Counted from the first letter of the stretch, positions 8,202-17,413 are shown. The stretch is DNA of 61,110 nucleotides from DAOUBF01 sp034432795 (GCA_034432795.1 DAOUBF010000070.1:1-61110), one strand, 5' to 3'. Numbers and translations are program-made. Notes: a model not told the origin generated them from the sequence alone.

Positions 8202-8276
8202 GTTGCCTAGTGATCATGTTCCTTTACAACGGAGCTGCGCTGGGTTAACATTGGGAGCGTAAGGAGTGACGGCGAG

Positions 8277-10601
8277 ATGCATAGGCTCAGGCTGGCACAG
8301 GAAGCGAGCTATAGCGCTCCGGGCGAGGCCAAAGCACGCCTGCGCGTGGAGATCCACGGCGCTGTGCAGGGCGTGGGCTTTCGCCCCTTCGTTTACCGCC
8401 TGGCAACCGAGCTGGGGCTGACCGGTTGGATCATCAACGACACGCACGGCGTGTTCATTGAAGTGGAGGGCCAGCAGCCTACCCTGGCCGATTTTCTATC
8501 GCGGCTGCCCGCCGAGAAACCACCCCGCGCCATCATCCATCGTCTGGAGACCACCTGGCTGCAGCCTGTCGGCTATGACCGCTTTGAGATCCGGCACAGC
8601 GCGGAACAGGGCGCCAAGACCGTCCTCGTCCTGCCCGACATCGCCACCTGCCCCGACTGCCTGGCCGAGGTGTTCAACCCCGCCGACCGCCGCTATCGCT
8701 ATCCCTTCACCAACTGCACCAACTGCGGCCCGCGCTTCACTATTATCCAGGCGCTGCCCTACGACCGGCCCAACACCACTATGCGCCGCTTCAGCATGTG
8801 CCCGGCCTGCCAGAGCGAATACGAGAACCCACTGGACCGGCGCTTCCACGCCCAGCCGAATGCCTGCCCGGTCTGCGGGCCGCGGCTGAGCCTGTGGCAG
8901 CGGACGGCGGACGACGGTCTGTGGTTCAAGGTGCTGGAAGGGGATGAGGCGCTGAAGCGGGCGGCAGAGGCGCTGCGGGCAGGGCAGATCGTCGCGGTCA
9001 AGGGGCTGGGCGGCTTCCATCTCATGACCGATGCGCGCAACGCGGAGACAATCGCCCGCCTGCGCGAACGCAAGCCGCGCCGCGACAAGCCCTTCGCCCT
9101 GATGGTGCGCGACCTGGCCCAGGCCCGGCTGCTCTGCGAAATCTCAGCGGAAGCAGAAGCGCTGTTGACCGCGCCCGAAGCGCCCATCGTGCTCCTGCGC
9201 CGCCGGCCTAGGGTGCCGCTGGCCGAGAATGTCGCGCCGGGGAACCCCAACTTGGGGATCATGCTGCCCTACACGCCCTTGCACCACCTCCTGCTGCGCG
9301 AACTGGATTTCCCGGTCGTCGCCACCAGCGGCAACCTGAGCGATGAGCCGATCTGCACCGATGAGCAGGAGGCTATGCAGCGCCTGGGCCACATCGCCGA
9401 TTTGTTCCTGGTGCATGACCGGCCCATCGCCCGCCACGCCGATGACTCGGTCGCCTGGGTCGTCCTGGGCGAGCCACGCCTGTTGCGCCGGGCACGGGGC
9501 TACGCGCCGCTGCCGGTGCTCCTGGCGCGGGATGTCCCCACCATCCTGGCCGTTGGCGCCCACCAGAAGAGCACCATCGCCCTGAGCGTCAACCGCCAGG
9601 TGTTCATCAGCCAGCACATCGGCGACCTGGAGACGCCGGAGGCCCTGGCCGCCTTTGAGCGCGTCATCGCCGATTTCCTGCGCCTGTACGAGGCCACGCC
9701 CGTCGCTATTGCCCATGACCTGCACCCTGATTACCTGTCCACGCGCTGGGCGCAACAGTCCTCAGCTCATCTCATCCCGGTTCAGCACCACCATGCCCAC
9801 CTGGCCGCCTGCCTGGCCGAGAACGGCGTCAGCGGGCCGGCCCTGGGCGTCACCTGGGATGGCACGGGCTATGGCCTGGATGGCACGGTCTGGGGCGGGG
9901 AGTTCCTGCTAGGGGATGCAACGGCCTTCACCCGCGTGGCCCACCTGCGCCCCTTCCGCCTGCCAGGTGGTGACACCGCCATCCACGAGCCGCGACGGGT
10001 GGCGCTGGCCTTGTTGTGGGAGTTGTACGGCGAGGCAGCTTTGGAGCGAGACGACCTGGCGCCGCTGCGCAGTCTTCGGCCCGCCGAGCGCCGGTTGCTG
10101 GCCCAAATGCTCGGCCGGGGCGTCAACTCGCCCGTGACCACCAGCGCGGGCCGTTTGTTTGATGGCATCGCCGCGCTAATCGGCCTACACCAGCAGGTGA
10201 GCTTTGAGGGCCAGGCGGCTATGGCGCTGGAGTTCGCCGCAGATACAGCGGTGGACCAGGCGTATCCTATAGCTCTGGAGGACACAATTCTGGACTGGCA
10301 ACCGCTGGTGGAGGCGGTGCTACAGGACCTGCAGCGGGGCGTATCGCCTGGGATCATCGCGGCGCGCTTCCACAATGCCCTGGTGGAAGCTATACTCGCT
10401 GTAGCCACGAGGGTCGGGGAGAAGCGCGTGGCCCTGACCGGCGGCTGTTTTCAAAACCGGCTGTTGACCGAGCGGGCAGCGCAGCGGCTCAGCCGGGCCG
10501 GATTTGATGTGCTGCTCCACCGCCAGGTGCCGCCCAATGACGGCGGCATCAGCCTGGGGCAGGTCGCCGTAGCTGCGACACGACTGAACGACAAACTATA
10601 A
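8277..10601 (+). CDS. hypF: Carbamoyltransferase HypF
   Basis: 774-aa [NiFe]-hydrogenase maturation protein that converts carbamoyl phosphate to carbamoyl-adenylate and transfers the carbamoyl group to HypE for cyanide ligand synthesis. Domains in order: acylphosphatase (GAVQGVGFRPFVYRLA, about 22-110), two C4 zinc fingers (CPDC...CTNC and CPAC...CPVC, about 126-205), YrdC-like domain (VKGLGGFHL, about 215-400) and Kae1-like domain (about 420-770, with the HHHAH metal-binding motif). It is the first gene of a hypFCDE operon; no hypA, hypB or hydrogenase structural genes are visible here. Confidence 0.95.
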   Translation: MHRLRLAQEASYSAPGEAKARLRVEIHGAVQGVGFRPFVYRLATELGLTGWIINDTHGVFIEVEGQQPTLADFLSRLPAEKPPRAIIHRLETTWLQPVGYDRFEIRHSAEQGAKTVLVLPDIATCPDCLAEVFNPADRRYRYPFTNCTNCGPRFTIIQALPYDRPNTTMRRFSMCPACQSEYENPLDRRFHAQPNACPVCGPRLSLWQRTADDGLWFKVLEGDEALKRAAEALRAGQIVAVKGLGGFHLMTDARNAETIARLRERKPRRDKPFALMVRDLAQARLLCEISAEAEALLTAPEAPIVLLRRRPRVPLAENVAPGNPNLGIMLPYTPLHHLLLRELDFPVVATSGNLSDEPICTDEQEAMQRLGHIADLFLVHDRPIARHADDSVAWVVLGEPRLLRRARGYAPLPVLLARDVPTILAVGAHQKSTIALSVNRQVFISQHIGDLETPEALAAFERVIADFLRLYEATPVAIAHDLHPDYLSTRWAQQSSAHLIPVQHHHAHLAACLAENGVSGPALGVTWDGTGYGLDGTVWGGEFLLGDATAFTRVAHLRPFRLPGGDTAIHEPRRVALALLWELYGEAALERDDLAPLRSLRPAERRLLAQMLGRGVNSPVTTSAGRLFDGIAALIGLHQQVSFEGQAAMALEFAADTAVDQAYPIALEDTILDWQPLVEAVLQDLQRGVSPGIIAARFHNALVEAILAVATRVGEKRVALTGGCFQNRLLTERAAQRLSRAGFDVLLHRQVPPNDGGISLGQVAVAATRLNDKL

Positions 10602-10615
10602 AATGGAGGGAACAC

Positions 10616-10894
10616 ATGTGCCTGGGTGTACCGGGGAAAGTGGAAAGCATTGAAGAGGACGCGACGGGCGTGCGCATGGGGAAGGTCAACTTCATGGGGG
10701 TGAAGAAGGACGTCTGCCTGGCCTATGTGCCGGAGGTGCAGGTGGGCGATTATGTCATTGTCCACGTGGGCTTTGCGATCAGCAAACTGGATGAGAAAGA
10801 GGCGTTGGAGGTGTTTGAGTATCTGCGCCAGATGAGCAGCCTGTCAGAGTTGGACGCGCCCCAGCCCCATAGGGCTTCTGGCGCGGAGATATAG
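10616..10894 (+). CDS. hypC: Hydrogenase assembly chaperone HypC/HupF
   Basis: 92 aa. It carries the invariant N-terminus MCLGVPGKV, whose Cys2 becomes available after Met removal to bind iron and HypD or the hydrogenase precursor. The family motif GDYVIVHVGFAI is near residues 43-54. The C-terminal 10-15 residues after the conserved core are variable. GGAGG lies 9 nt before the ATG, and the gene is 14 nt behind hypF. Confidence 0.95.
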   Translation: MCLGVPGKVESIEEDATGVRMGKVNFMGVKKDVCLAYVPEVQVGDYVIVHVGFAISKLDEKEALEVFEYLRQMSSLSELDAPQPHRASGAEI

Positions 10895-10923
10895 GTACTA
10901 ACGGATTAGCCTTGTGGTTTAGG
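10894..10923. repeat. Short repeat GGTACTnACGGATTAGCCTTGTG, copy 1
   Basis: This sequence in the hypC-hypD gap recurs in inverted orientation at 16534-16561 (upstream of the PCMT gene) with a few mismatches over about 28 nt. Its nature is unknown. Confidence 0.5.
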
Positions 10924-10934
10924 TGTGAGCAGAG

Positions 10935-12023
10935 ATGCGCTTTGTAGATGAGTACCGCAGCGAGGCCGAGGCCCAGAAATACGCCCAGGTGATCCGACGG
11001 CTGGTCACCCGCCCCTGGACGATCATGGAGATCTGCGGCGGCCAGACGCACACGCTGATCAAGTTCGGCATTGACCACCTGTTGCCCGAACAGGTCACGC
11101 TGGTGCACGGCCCTGGTTGTCCGGTGTGCGTCACGCCGCTGGAATTGATTGACAAGGCCATCGCCATCGCCCGCCGCCCGGAGGTCATCTTCACCTCGTT
11201 CGGCGACATGCTGCGCGTCCCCGGCTCCGGCATGGACCTGCTCAGCGTCAAGGCCCAGGGCAGCGACGTGCGCATGGTCTATTCGCCGCTGGACGCCGTG
11301 CGGCTGGCGCAGAAGCACCCTGACCGCGAGGTGGTCTTCTTCGCGGTGGGCTTTGAGACCACCGCGCCGGCTAACGCCATGGCCGTGTGGCAGGCGCGGC
11401 AGCTCGGCCTGACGAACTTCTCTATCCTATGCGCGCACGTGCTCGTGCCCCCGGCGATTGAGGCCATCTTAAGTGCGCCCGGCAACCTGGTGCAGGGCTT
11501 CCTGGCCGCCGGTCACGTGTGCACCGTGATGGGCTATTGGGAATATGAACCCATTGCGGAGAAATACCGCGTGCCCATTGTGGTCACCGGCTTTGAGCCG
11601 CTGGACCTGTTGCAGGGCATCACCATGGCGCTGAAGGCCCTGGAGGAGGGGCGTTGGGGCGTGGAGAACCAATATAGCCGCGCCGTCACCCGCGAAGGGA
11701 ACGTGCCCGCCCAGGCCCTGGTGCGGCAGGTGTTTGAGGTGTGCGACCGCACCTGGCGGGGCATCGGCCTGATCCCCCAAAGCGGCTACCGCCTGCGCCC
11801 AGAGTTCCGCGCTTTTGACGCCGAATACCGCTTTGACCTGACGAGCGTCTCCGCCCAGGAGTCCCCCCTGTGTATCGCCGGGGAGATCCTCCAGGGGGTA
11901 CGCAAACCGCACCAGTGCGCGGCCTTCGGTACAGCCTGCACACCGGAGCATCCCCTGGGCGCACCCATGGTCTCCTCGGAGGGCGCCTGCGCGGCTTACT
12001 ACCAGTACAGGAGGGCGGCATGA
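10935..12023 (+). CDS. hypD: Hydrogenase maturation protein HypD
   Basis: 362-aa Fe-S protein that with HypC forms the scaffold on which the Fe(CN)2CO group is assembled. Seen: the MEICGGQTH motif, GPGCPVCVTP, the FFAVGFETTAP block and the C-terminal Cys cluster (CIAGEILQG...QCAAFGTACTPEHPLGAPMVSSEGAC) that binds [4Fe-4S]. Length and motifs are canonical. Its stop overlaps the hypE start in ATGA. Confidence 0.95.
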   Translation: MRFVDEYRSEAEAQKYAQVIRRLVTRPWTIMEICGGQTHTLIKFGIDHLLPEQVTLVHGPGCPVCVTPLELIDKAIAIARRPEVIFTSFGDMLRVPGSGMDLLSVKAQGSDVRMVYSPLDAVRLAQKHPDREVVFFAVGFETTAPANAMAVWQARQLGLTNFSILCAHVLVPPAIEAILSAPGNLVQGFLAAGHVCTVMGYWEYEPIAEKYRVPIVVTGFEPLDLLQGITMALKALEEGRWGVENQYSRAVTREGNVPAQALVRQVFEVCDRTWRGIGLIPQSGYRLRPEFRAFDAEYRFDLTSVSAQESPLCIAGEILQGVRKPHQCAAFGTACTPEHPLGAPMVSSEGACAAYYQYRRAA

Positions 12024-13090
12024 GCGCAGAGGAGCGTGTAGATTTCCTTTCCGGCCTGCAATGCCCGGTCCCTATCAGCGAGTATCCCGCGGTGCTGCTG
12101 GCGCACGGCGGCGGCGGCCGCCTGACGCACATGCTCATTGAGCGTATGTTCTTACCGACGTTCCACAATCCCGCGCTGGACGTGCTCCACGATGGTGCGG
12201 TGCTGGACGTGAACGGCGCCCGCCTGGCCTTCTCCACCGATTCCTTCGTAATCAGCCCGCTATTTTTCCCCGGCGGCGACATCGGCTCGCTGGCGGTGCA
12301 CGGCACAGTGAATGACCTGGCCATGTGCGGCGCCCGCCCCCTGGCCCTCTCCGCCGGGTTTATCCTGGAGGAAGGGCTGCCGATGGAGACACTATGGCGT
12401 ATTGTGCAGTCCATGCAAGCGGCGGCCCAGGCAGTGGGCGTGCCCATCGTCACCGGCGACACGAAAGTGGTGGACCGGGGCAAGGGCGATGGCATCTTCA
12501 TCAACACCACCGGCCTGGGGCTGATCCCGCCGGGCGTTCAGGTCGCACCGCGCCGCGCCCGCCCCGGCGACGTCGTCCTGATCAACGGCGACATCGCCGC
12601 GCACGGTATCGCCATCCTGTCCGTGCGCGAAGGGCTGGAGTTTGAGACCGAATTGAAAAGCGATTCTGCGCCGCTGCACGATCTGGTGGCCCGCATCCTG
12701 GATGTGGCCGGGCAGGGTGTGCACGTCCTGCGTGACCCCACGCGCGGAGGACTGGCCAGTGCCTTAAATGAGATCGCGGCGCAGGCCCGCGTGGGCATCC
12801 GCCTGGAGGAGGCGCGCCTGCCTATCCGTGAGGAGGTGCGTGGGGCCTGCGAAATCCTGGGCCTGGACCCGCTGTACGTGGCGAACGAGGGGAAGTGCCT
12901 GGTGATCGTGGAGCGCGAGCGGGCCGAGGCGGTGCTGGCCGCCATGCAGGCGCACTCGCTGGGCCGTGATGCCGCCATGATCGGCGAAGTCACCGATGAG
13001 CACCCCGGCAGAGTCTTCCTGCGCAGCCGTATCGGGGGAATGCGGGTGGTGGATATGCTCAGCGGCGAACAGTTGCCGCGGATTTGCTGA
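12020..13090 (+). CDS. hypE: Carbamoyl-dehydratase HypE
   Basis: 356 aa from the ATG at 12020, chosen because it gives the ATGA overlap with hypD and the family's normal length; an upstream in-frame extension to 11870 lies inside hypD and was rejected. HypE belongs to the PurM/SelD-like ATP-binding family and dehydrates the carbamoyl group on its C-terminal Cys to thiocyanate. Seen: LAHGGGGRLTHMLIERMF, FSTDSFVISPLFFPGGDIG, VTGDTKVVDRG, DPTRGGLA, and the hallmark C-terminus PRIC carrying the modified Cys. Confidence 0.95.
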   Translation: MSAEERVDFLSGLQCPVPISEYPAVLLAHGGGGRLTHMLIERMFLPTFHNPALDVLHDGAVLDVNGARLAFSTDSFVISPLFFPGGDIGSLAVHGTVNDLAMCGARPLALSAGFILEEGLPMETLWRIVQSMQAAAQAVGVPIVTGDTKVVDRGKGDGIFINTTGLGLIPPGVQVAPRRARPGDVVLINGDIAAHGIAILSVREGLEFETELKSDSAPLHDLVARILDVAGQGVHVLRDPTRGGLASALNEIAAQARVGIRLEEARLPIREEVRGACEILGLDPLYVANEGKCLVIVERERAEAVLAAMQAHSLGRDAAMIGEVTDEHPGRVFLRSRIGGMRVVDMLSGEQLPRIC

Positions 13091-13120
13091 CTTCGCCCAG
13101 ACTCAGTAGATCGCAGATTT

Positions 13121-13208
13121 ACCCCCCACCCCAACCCTCTCCCTTGCGGGGGAGGGAACAGGTGTAACTCCCTTCCCCCTTGTGGGGGAAGGGCAAAGAG
13201 GGGGTGAT
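13121..13208. repeat. GC-rich palindromic intergenic repeat
   Basis: Two hairpins (CCCTCTCCCTTGCGGGGGAGGG and CCCTTCCCCCTTGTGGGGGAAGGG) lie between hypE and the next gene. They belong to the same family as 8080-8160 and 25350-25433. They could also serve as a transcription end for hypFCDE, but there is no U-run. Confidence 0.7.
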
Positions 13209-13270
13209 AGATACAGGGGCGATTATCCCCAAATCTGACAAAACAATGGCATTCTGAAAGGGGCACAGGG

Positions 13271-15820
13271 ATGCAGGCTTCTCCTCTCCCTCCACTCTCC
13301 CGGCGCATTCATCTGGGGCTGTTCCTGCTCTCCGCTGCGGTCCTGGCGTTTGAGATCAACCTGACCCGCCTGTTCTCGGTGGCCCAGTTCTATCACTTCG
13401 CCTTCCTGGTCGTCAGCCTGGCCCTGCTGGGGTTCGGCGCCAGCGGCACCGCGCTGGCCCTCTTCCCCCACTGGGGCCGCAGCCAGCCGCAGCGCAGCCT
13501 GAGCCGACTGGCCCTCGCCAGCGGGCTGAGCATGGTGGGTGCCTACCTCCTGACCAACAGGGTGCCCTTTGATTCCTTCACCATCGCCTGGGACAGGCGA
13601 CAGGTGGGCCTACTGGCGCTGCACCTGCTGGCCCTGGCGACACCGTTCTTCTTTGGCGGTATGGCTGTGGGGCTATTGCTCAGCGTTGCGCCCCAGGTGG
13701 CCGGTCGGACCTATGCCGTTAACCTGGCCGGATCAGCGCTCGGCGGCCTGATCGCCCTGGCGGCCCCGGCCTGGCTGGGGGGCGAGGGGGTGGTGGTCCT
13801 CAGCGCCTGGCTGGCAGCCTCAGCTAGCCTGATGGCAATAGAGGACGGACGACAGCGGACGGACGACGGCCATCTATCCCCCCTCGTCCGTCCTCTGCCC
13901 CCTGTTCAGTACATGGCGGCGGGCCTGTTGATACTCGGACTGATTGACACCGGCTTGCGCCTCAGCGGAAGGCCCTCACTGGCCCTGCTGGAACTCAAGC
14001 TATCGCCCTACAAGGGCCTGAGTTACGCGCTGCAATATCCGGGGGCGCAGATCATTAGCCAGCGTTGGAATGCCTTCTCGCGGGTGGATGTGGTCAAGAG
14101 CGGCGGGGTGCGCTCCCTGCCCGGCCTGAGCTACCTGAGCACGCAGGGGCCGCCGCCCCAGCACGGCCTGTTCGTAGATGGCGACGACCTCAGCCCGATT
14201 GTGTTGCCCGGTGGCGAGACACACTTCGCCGGATACATGCCTGCCGCCATTGCCTTTCAGTTGCGCCCGCAAGCCCAGGCCCTCATCCTGGAGCCGCGCG
14301 GCGGACTGGACATCACCGTTGCGCTGGCGTCAGGCGCCCGCCAGGTCACCGCCGTAGAGGTCAACCCCCTCATTGTGGAGGCCGCCAGCAACGTTTACGC
14401 CGACCCCCGCGTGCATACCATCATAGAGTCCGACCGCAGCCTGCTGCGACGCAGCCGCGAGCACTTTGATGTCATCATTCTGTCCTTGACCACCTCCTAC
14501 CACCCGATTCGTTCGGGCGCATACAGTCTGGCAGAAGACTATCGCTATACCGTTGAAGCGTTTATGGACGCGCTGGAGCGGCTAACCCCAGAGGGCCTGC
14601 TGGTGGTGACGCGCTGGTTGCAGACCCCGCCAAGCGAGGAGTTGCGCGCCTTTGCGCTGGCGGTGACGGCCCTTGAGCGCCAGGGCGGCGACCCGGCCCG
14701 CCAGATCATCGCCTTCCGTGGCTACAACACCGCTACGCTCCTGATCAAGAGAAGCCCCTTCACCCCAGCCGAGGTGGACGCCGTGCGCGCCTTCGCCAAC
14801 AGCCGTGCCTTTGACCTGATCATCGCTCCGGGCATCCGCCCGGATGAGGTCAACCGTTACAACATCCTGCGTGAGCCGGTATATTACCAGACCTTCACCG
14901 CACTCCTGGCCGCCCGGCCACGCGACGCCTGGTATGCCGCCTATCCGTTTGATGTGACGCCCCCCACAGATGACCGGCCCTTCTTCGGCCAATTCTTCAA
15001 GTGGTCGCAGGCGCCGCAGGTGCTGGCCGAACTGGGCATGACCTGGCAGCCGTTCGGTGGCGCAGGCTACTTTGTGCTTTTGGCGCTCCTGGGGCTGGTG
15101 ACGGTGTTGGCTGCGGCGTTGATCTTGCTGCCTCTGGTGGCGGCCCGCGCAGGACCGGGCGCAGAGGGGCGAAACCAGGCTGCCCTCGGTCGTCGCTCCT
15201 CGGTCTATGCACTGGTCTACTTTGGCCTAATTGGGCTGGCCTATCTGTTCGTGGAAATCCCCCTGATCCAGCGCTTCATCCTGTTCCTGGGGCAGCCGGC
15301 CTATGCGCTGGCCGCGGTGCTCTTCACCCTGCTGCTGTTTTCCGGCCTGGGCAGCCGGATAGCCCACCGGGTTCCCCAGCGGCTGGCGCTGGCATTGGGT
15401 GCTGTCATGGCCCTGGTGTTGCTCTGGCTTCTGCCGGGCCTATTTGCGCTGAGCCTGGGCCTACCCTTTGGGCTGCGGCTGGCAGAGACCGTCGTGGTTC
15501 TGGCACCCCTGGGCCTGCTCATGGGCATGCCCTTCCCGCTGGGCATCCGCTGGCTGGAGCAGGCCGGGCCATCTGGCGCCGGCCTCGTGGCCTGGGCGTG
15601 GGGGGTGAACGGCGCCGCCTCGGTGGTGTCCTCGGTGTTGGCCGCGCTCCTGGCGATCTCGTTGGGGTTCAGCGCGGTGCTCGTCGCCGGCGCGCTGTGT
15701 TACGGTGGAGCCTGGCTCACGGTGGTGGTATCGTCGCCGCCTGCTCCGGACCGGTATGCACCAGCGGGACAAAGGCCACACCCCCCAGATTATTCGCCTT
15801 CAGGCTCTCCCCCTGCTTGA
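13271..15820 (+). CDS. Membrane protein with spermidine synthase-like methyltransferase fold
   Basis: 849 aa. Several membrane segments lie at about 15-205, a soluble Rossmann domain at about 290-590, and further membrane segments at about 600-810. The soluble part resembles polyamine aminopropyltransferase-like domains (LILEPRGGLDITVALASGARQVTAVEVNPL, then FDVIILSLT). Such large membrane fusions are common in environmental bacteria and their substrate is unknown. Residues 191-210 (RQRTDDG...LVRPLPPV) are encoded by a heptanucleotide-repeat insertion with a perfect 10-bp inverted repeat. The last 34 codons run antisense into the PCMT gene, so the true C-terminus may have been longer or altered. 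Confidence 0.75.
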   Translation: MQASPLPPLSRRIHLGLFLLSAAVLAFEINLTRLFSVAQFYHFAFLVVSLALLGFGASGTALALFPHWGRSQPQRSLSRLALASGLSMVGAYLLTNRVPFDSFTIAWDRRQVGLLALHLLALATPFFFGGMAVGLLLSVAPQVAGRTYAVNLAGSALGGLIALAAPAWLGGEGVVVLSAWLAASASLMAIEDGRQRTDDGHLSPLVRPLPPVQYMAAGLLILGLIDTGLRLSGRPSLALLELKLSPYKGLSYALQYPGAQIISQRWNAFSRVDVVKSGGVRSLPGLSYLSTQGPPPQHGLFVDGDDLSPIVLPGGETHFAGYMPAAIAFQLRPQAQALILEPRGGLDITVALASGARQVTAVEVNPLIVEAASNVYADPRVHTIIESDRSLLRRSREHFDVIILSLTTSYHPIRSGAYSLAEDYRYTVEAFMDALERLTPEGLLVVTRWLQTPPSEELRAFALAVTALERQGGDPARQIIAFRGYNTATLLIKRSPFTPAEVDAVRAFANSRAFDLIIAPGIRPDEVNRYNILREPVYYQTFTALLAARPRDAWYAAYPFDVTPPTDDRPFFGQFFKWSQAPQVLAELGMTWQPFGGAGYFVLLALLGLVTVLAAALILLPLVAARAGPGAEGRNQAALGRRSSVYALVYFGLIGLAYLFVEIPLIQRFILFLGQPAYALAAVLFTLLLFSGLGSRIAHRVPQRLALALGAVMALVLLWLLPGLFALSLGLPFGLRLAETVVVLAPLGLLMGMPFPLGIRWLEQAGPSGAGLVAWAWGVNGAASVVSSVLAALLAISLGFSAVLVAGALCYGGAWLTVVVSSPPAPDRYAPAGQRPHPPDYSPSGSPPA
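13841..13900. repeat. Heptanucleotide-repeat insertion inside the spermidine synthase-like gene
   Basis: GGACGAC-type heptamers form a palindromic insert: GAGGACGGAC at 13841-13850 pairs with GTCCGTCCTC at 13886-13895. It stays in frame and adds a hydrophilic linker after a run of membrane segments. Confidence 0.75.
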
Positions 15821-16541
15821 CGAACTGCCAGAGGGACTGATAGCCGCCAGGCGGCCCGATGGGGATGACCAGCCGCCCGCCATCGGCCAGTTGCTGGACC
15901 AGCGGCTGCGGCAGGTGATCGGGAGCCGCCGTCACGATAATCGCATCAAAGGGGGCCTGCTCCTCCCAACCGTAGTAGCCATCGCCCTGCCGGGTATGCA
16001 CCTTGCCATAGCCCAGCGCCTGCAGGCGGGCGGCGGCCTGGGCCGCCAACTCTGGGATGATCTCAATGGTGTACACGTCTACATAGCCCAGTTCGGCCAG
16101 CACAGCCGCCTGATAGCCGGAGCCGGTGCCGATCTCCAGGACTTTATCGCCAGGCTTCAGTTCCAACAGTTCGGTCATCCAGGCGACGATGTAGGGTTGG
16201 GAGATCGTCTGGCCGTAGCCGATAGGGAGCGGATGATCGGCGTAGGCCTGGTCAAGGTATTGGGGGAGGACGAAGCGATGGCGCGGCACGGTGCGCATGG
16301 CCCGCAGTACGTCCGGGTTGCGCACGCCCCGCGCCACAATCGTGCGCTCCACCATCGCCAGCCGGGCCTGGGTAAACGCCTCTTCGGTGGGCGGGGGGAA
16401 GGTGGCGACAGTGGGTTGAACTGCGACCGGCGTAAGAGTGGGGGACGGCTCAGTCACCCCTGGGGGAGTGCCCATGCAACTGGCCAGCATCAGGGCCAGC
16501 AGGGGAACCAAGCGCACCAGACCGGCCATCTCTCTAATCAC
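15717..16541 (-). CDS. pcm: Protein-L-isoaspartate O-methyltransferase with lipoprotein signal
   Basis: 274 aa. Residues about 50-265 are a PCMT domain that methylates isoaspartyl residues with S-adenosylmethionine: RHRFVLPQYLDQAYADHPLPIGYGQTISQPYIVA, the SAM motif VLEIGTGSGYQA, and TAAPDHLPQPLVQQL. The N-terminus has a hydrophobic stretch ending in the lipobox LASC, so Cys22 may be lipidated and the enzyme may act outside the cytoplasm, where SAM would be scarce. A later cytoplasmic start was considered, but the Thr/Pro linker after the lipobox looks genuine. The 3' end overlaps the opposite gene by 104 nt. Confidence 0.85.
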   Translation of the reverse strand: MIREMAGLVRLVPLLALMLASCMGTPPGVTEPSPTLTPVAVQPTVATFPPPTEEAFTQARLAMVERTIVARGVRNPDVLRAMRTVPRHRFVLPQYLDQAYADHPLPIGYGQTISQPYIVAWMTELLELKPGDKVLEIGTGSGYQAAVLAELGYVDVYTIEIIPELAAQAAARLQALGYGKVHTRQGDGYYGWEEQAPFDAIIVTAAPDHLPQPLVQQLADGGRLVIPIGPPGGYQSLWQFVKQGESLKANNLGGVAFVPLVHTGPEQAATIPPP

Positions 16542-16561
16542 AAGGCTAATCCGTGAGTACC
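16534..16561. repeat. Short repeat GGTACTnACGGATTAGCCTTGTG, copy 2
   Basis: Inverted second copy of the sequence at 10894-10923. It overlaps the first codons of the PCMT gene and its upstream flank. Confidence 0.5.
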
Positions 16562-16668
16562 GCTAATCCCCATTCACACTCTTGCCCCTCTGATCCGTAG
16601 TCGTCCGCGCCAGCCTGAGCATCCGACGGCTAAGGGGCGGGCCGCTGCAACCCGGCCAATAGCGCCAA

Positions 16669-17064
16669 CTACGGTAATTTACCGCTCACGAAATTCAGGA
16701 TCTCCTCAGCCGCCCTTACAGCATCGGCAGCCATGCCCTCACTTGGAATACCGCCGGGGCCGACCCCTGCAACACTATCCGGGTAGCGCGTGGGAATGTA
16801 ATACTGGTCAACCATGATACAGTCAGCCAGGAAAGTGTGAAAGGCTGGATCAAGCGCCATACACTCGCTGAGCAACTCGTCCAATTTGTGCAATCGGGGG
16901 TATGCGCTCGCCTGGCCAAGCAGATAGGCTTTGAGCGCTTTCTCAATCGTCTGCTGTGCCAGGAAACAGGCGTGCGCTGTGTACCCTTCCCTTAGCACCA
17001 GGCGTGCAACCGCCAGGTCCTGACTGGCACGCTCAAGCCATTGCCTGGACGGGCTGACGCTCAT
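16669..17064 (-). CDS. HEPN domain protein, partner of MNT
   Basis: 131 aa from the ATG encoding MSVSPSRQW; a longer reading to 17115 overlaps more of the upstream gene. The helical pattern ACFLAQQTIEKALKAYLL and the later YYIPTRYPDS block are typical of HEPN proteins linked to minimal nucleotidyltransferases. In characterised HEPN/MNT pairs the HEPN protein is an RNase toxin that the MNT partner neutralises by nucleotidylation. It overlaps the upstream MNT gene by 32 nt, consistent with coupled expression. Toxicity of this pair is inference. Confidence 0.8.
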   Translation of the reverse strand: MSVSPSRQWLERASQDLAVARLVLREGYTAHACFLAQQTIEKALKAYLLGQASAYPRLHKLDELLSECMALDPAFHTFLADCIMVDQYYIPTRYPDSVAGVGPGGIPSEGMAADAVRAAEEILNFVSGKLP

Positions 17065-17392
17065 ACACGACCTTCCCTGTCTGCAGAACCTCGAGGATGA
17101 AAGGGTTCTGGTCAACGATCATCTGGGCGAACTCCGTCGGCGTATAGACGAGATAATCAACACTGACCCCCGTATAGCAGAGTTGAGCGACCTCAACCAG
17201 CCGTTGGAGGAAGGGCAGCGATGTCTCCTTGATAATCACAAGGTCCAGGTCGCTCCATTCCTCAACTAAGCCGGTGGCCATGGAGCCAAACAGGATCACT
17301 TTCTCCGGCTGATAGCGGGTGATCAAGGTGTGCAGGATATGCTCCAAAGCCGCTGCAAGTTTTCTCTGGCGTTCGGCGTTCATCGTTGTCAA
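17033..17392 (-). CDS. MNT-type nucleotidyltransferase, HEPN partner
   Basis: 119 aa minimal nucleotidyltransferase. The active-site signature GS-X10-DXD is seen as GSMATGLVEEWSDLDLVI near residues 36-53. The following VDYLVYTPTEF supplies the third acidic residue region. Proteins of this kind add AMP to HEPN toxins or act on other substrates. It is the first gene of the MNT-HEPN pair and is located between comM and pcm. Confidence 0.8.
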   Translation of the reverse strand: MTTMNAERQRKLAAALEHILHTLITRYQPEKVILFGSMATGLVEEWSDLDLVIIKETSLPFLQRLVEVAQLCYTGVSVDYLVYTPTEFAQMIVDQNPFILEVLQTGKVVYERQPVQAMA

Positions 17393-17413
17393 TTATACCA
17401 TACGAACGGAGTT

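Noticed and set aside
11870..12019. 50-residue N-terminal extension of HypE
   Set aside because: It overlaps hypD; the ATGA junction at 12020 gives the normal start.
16598..16620. A short match between the pcm-HEPN gap and the comM coding sequence (GTCCGCGCCAGC-TGAGCA)
   Set aside because: About 20 of 22 nt match, too short and GC-rich to show a duplicated gene fragment.
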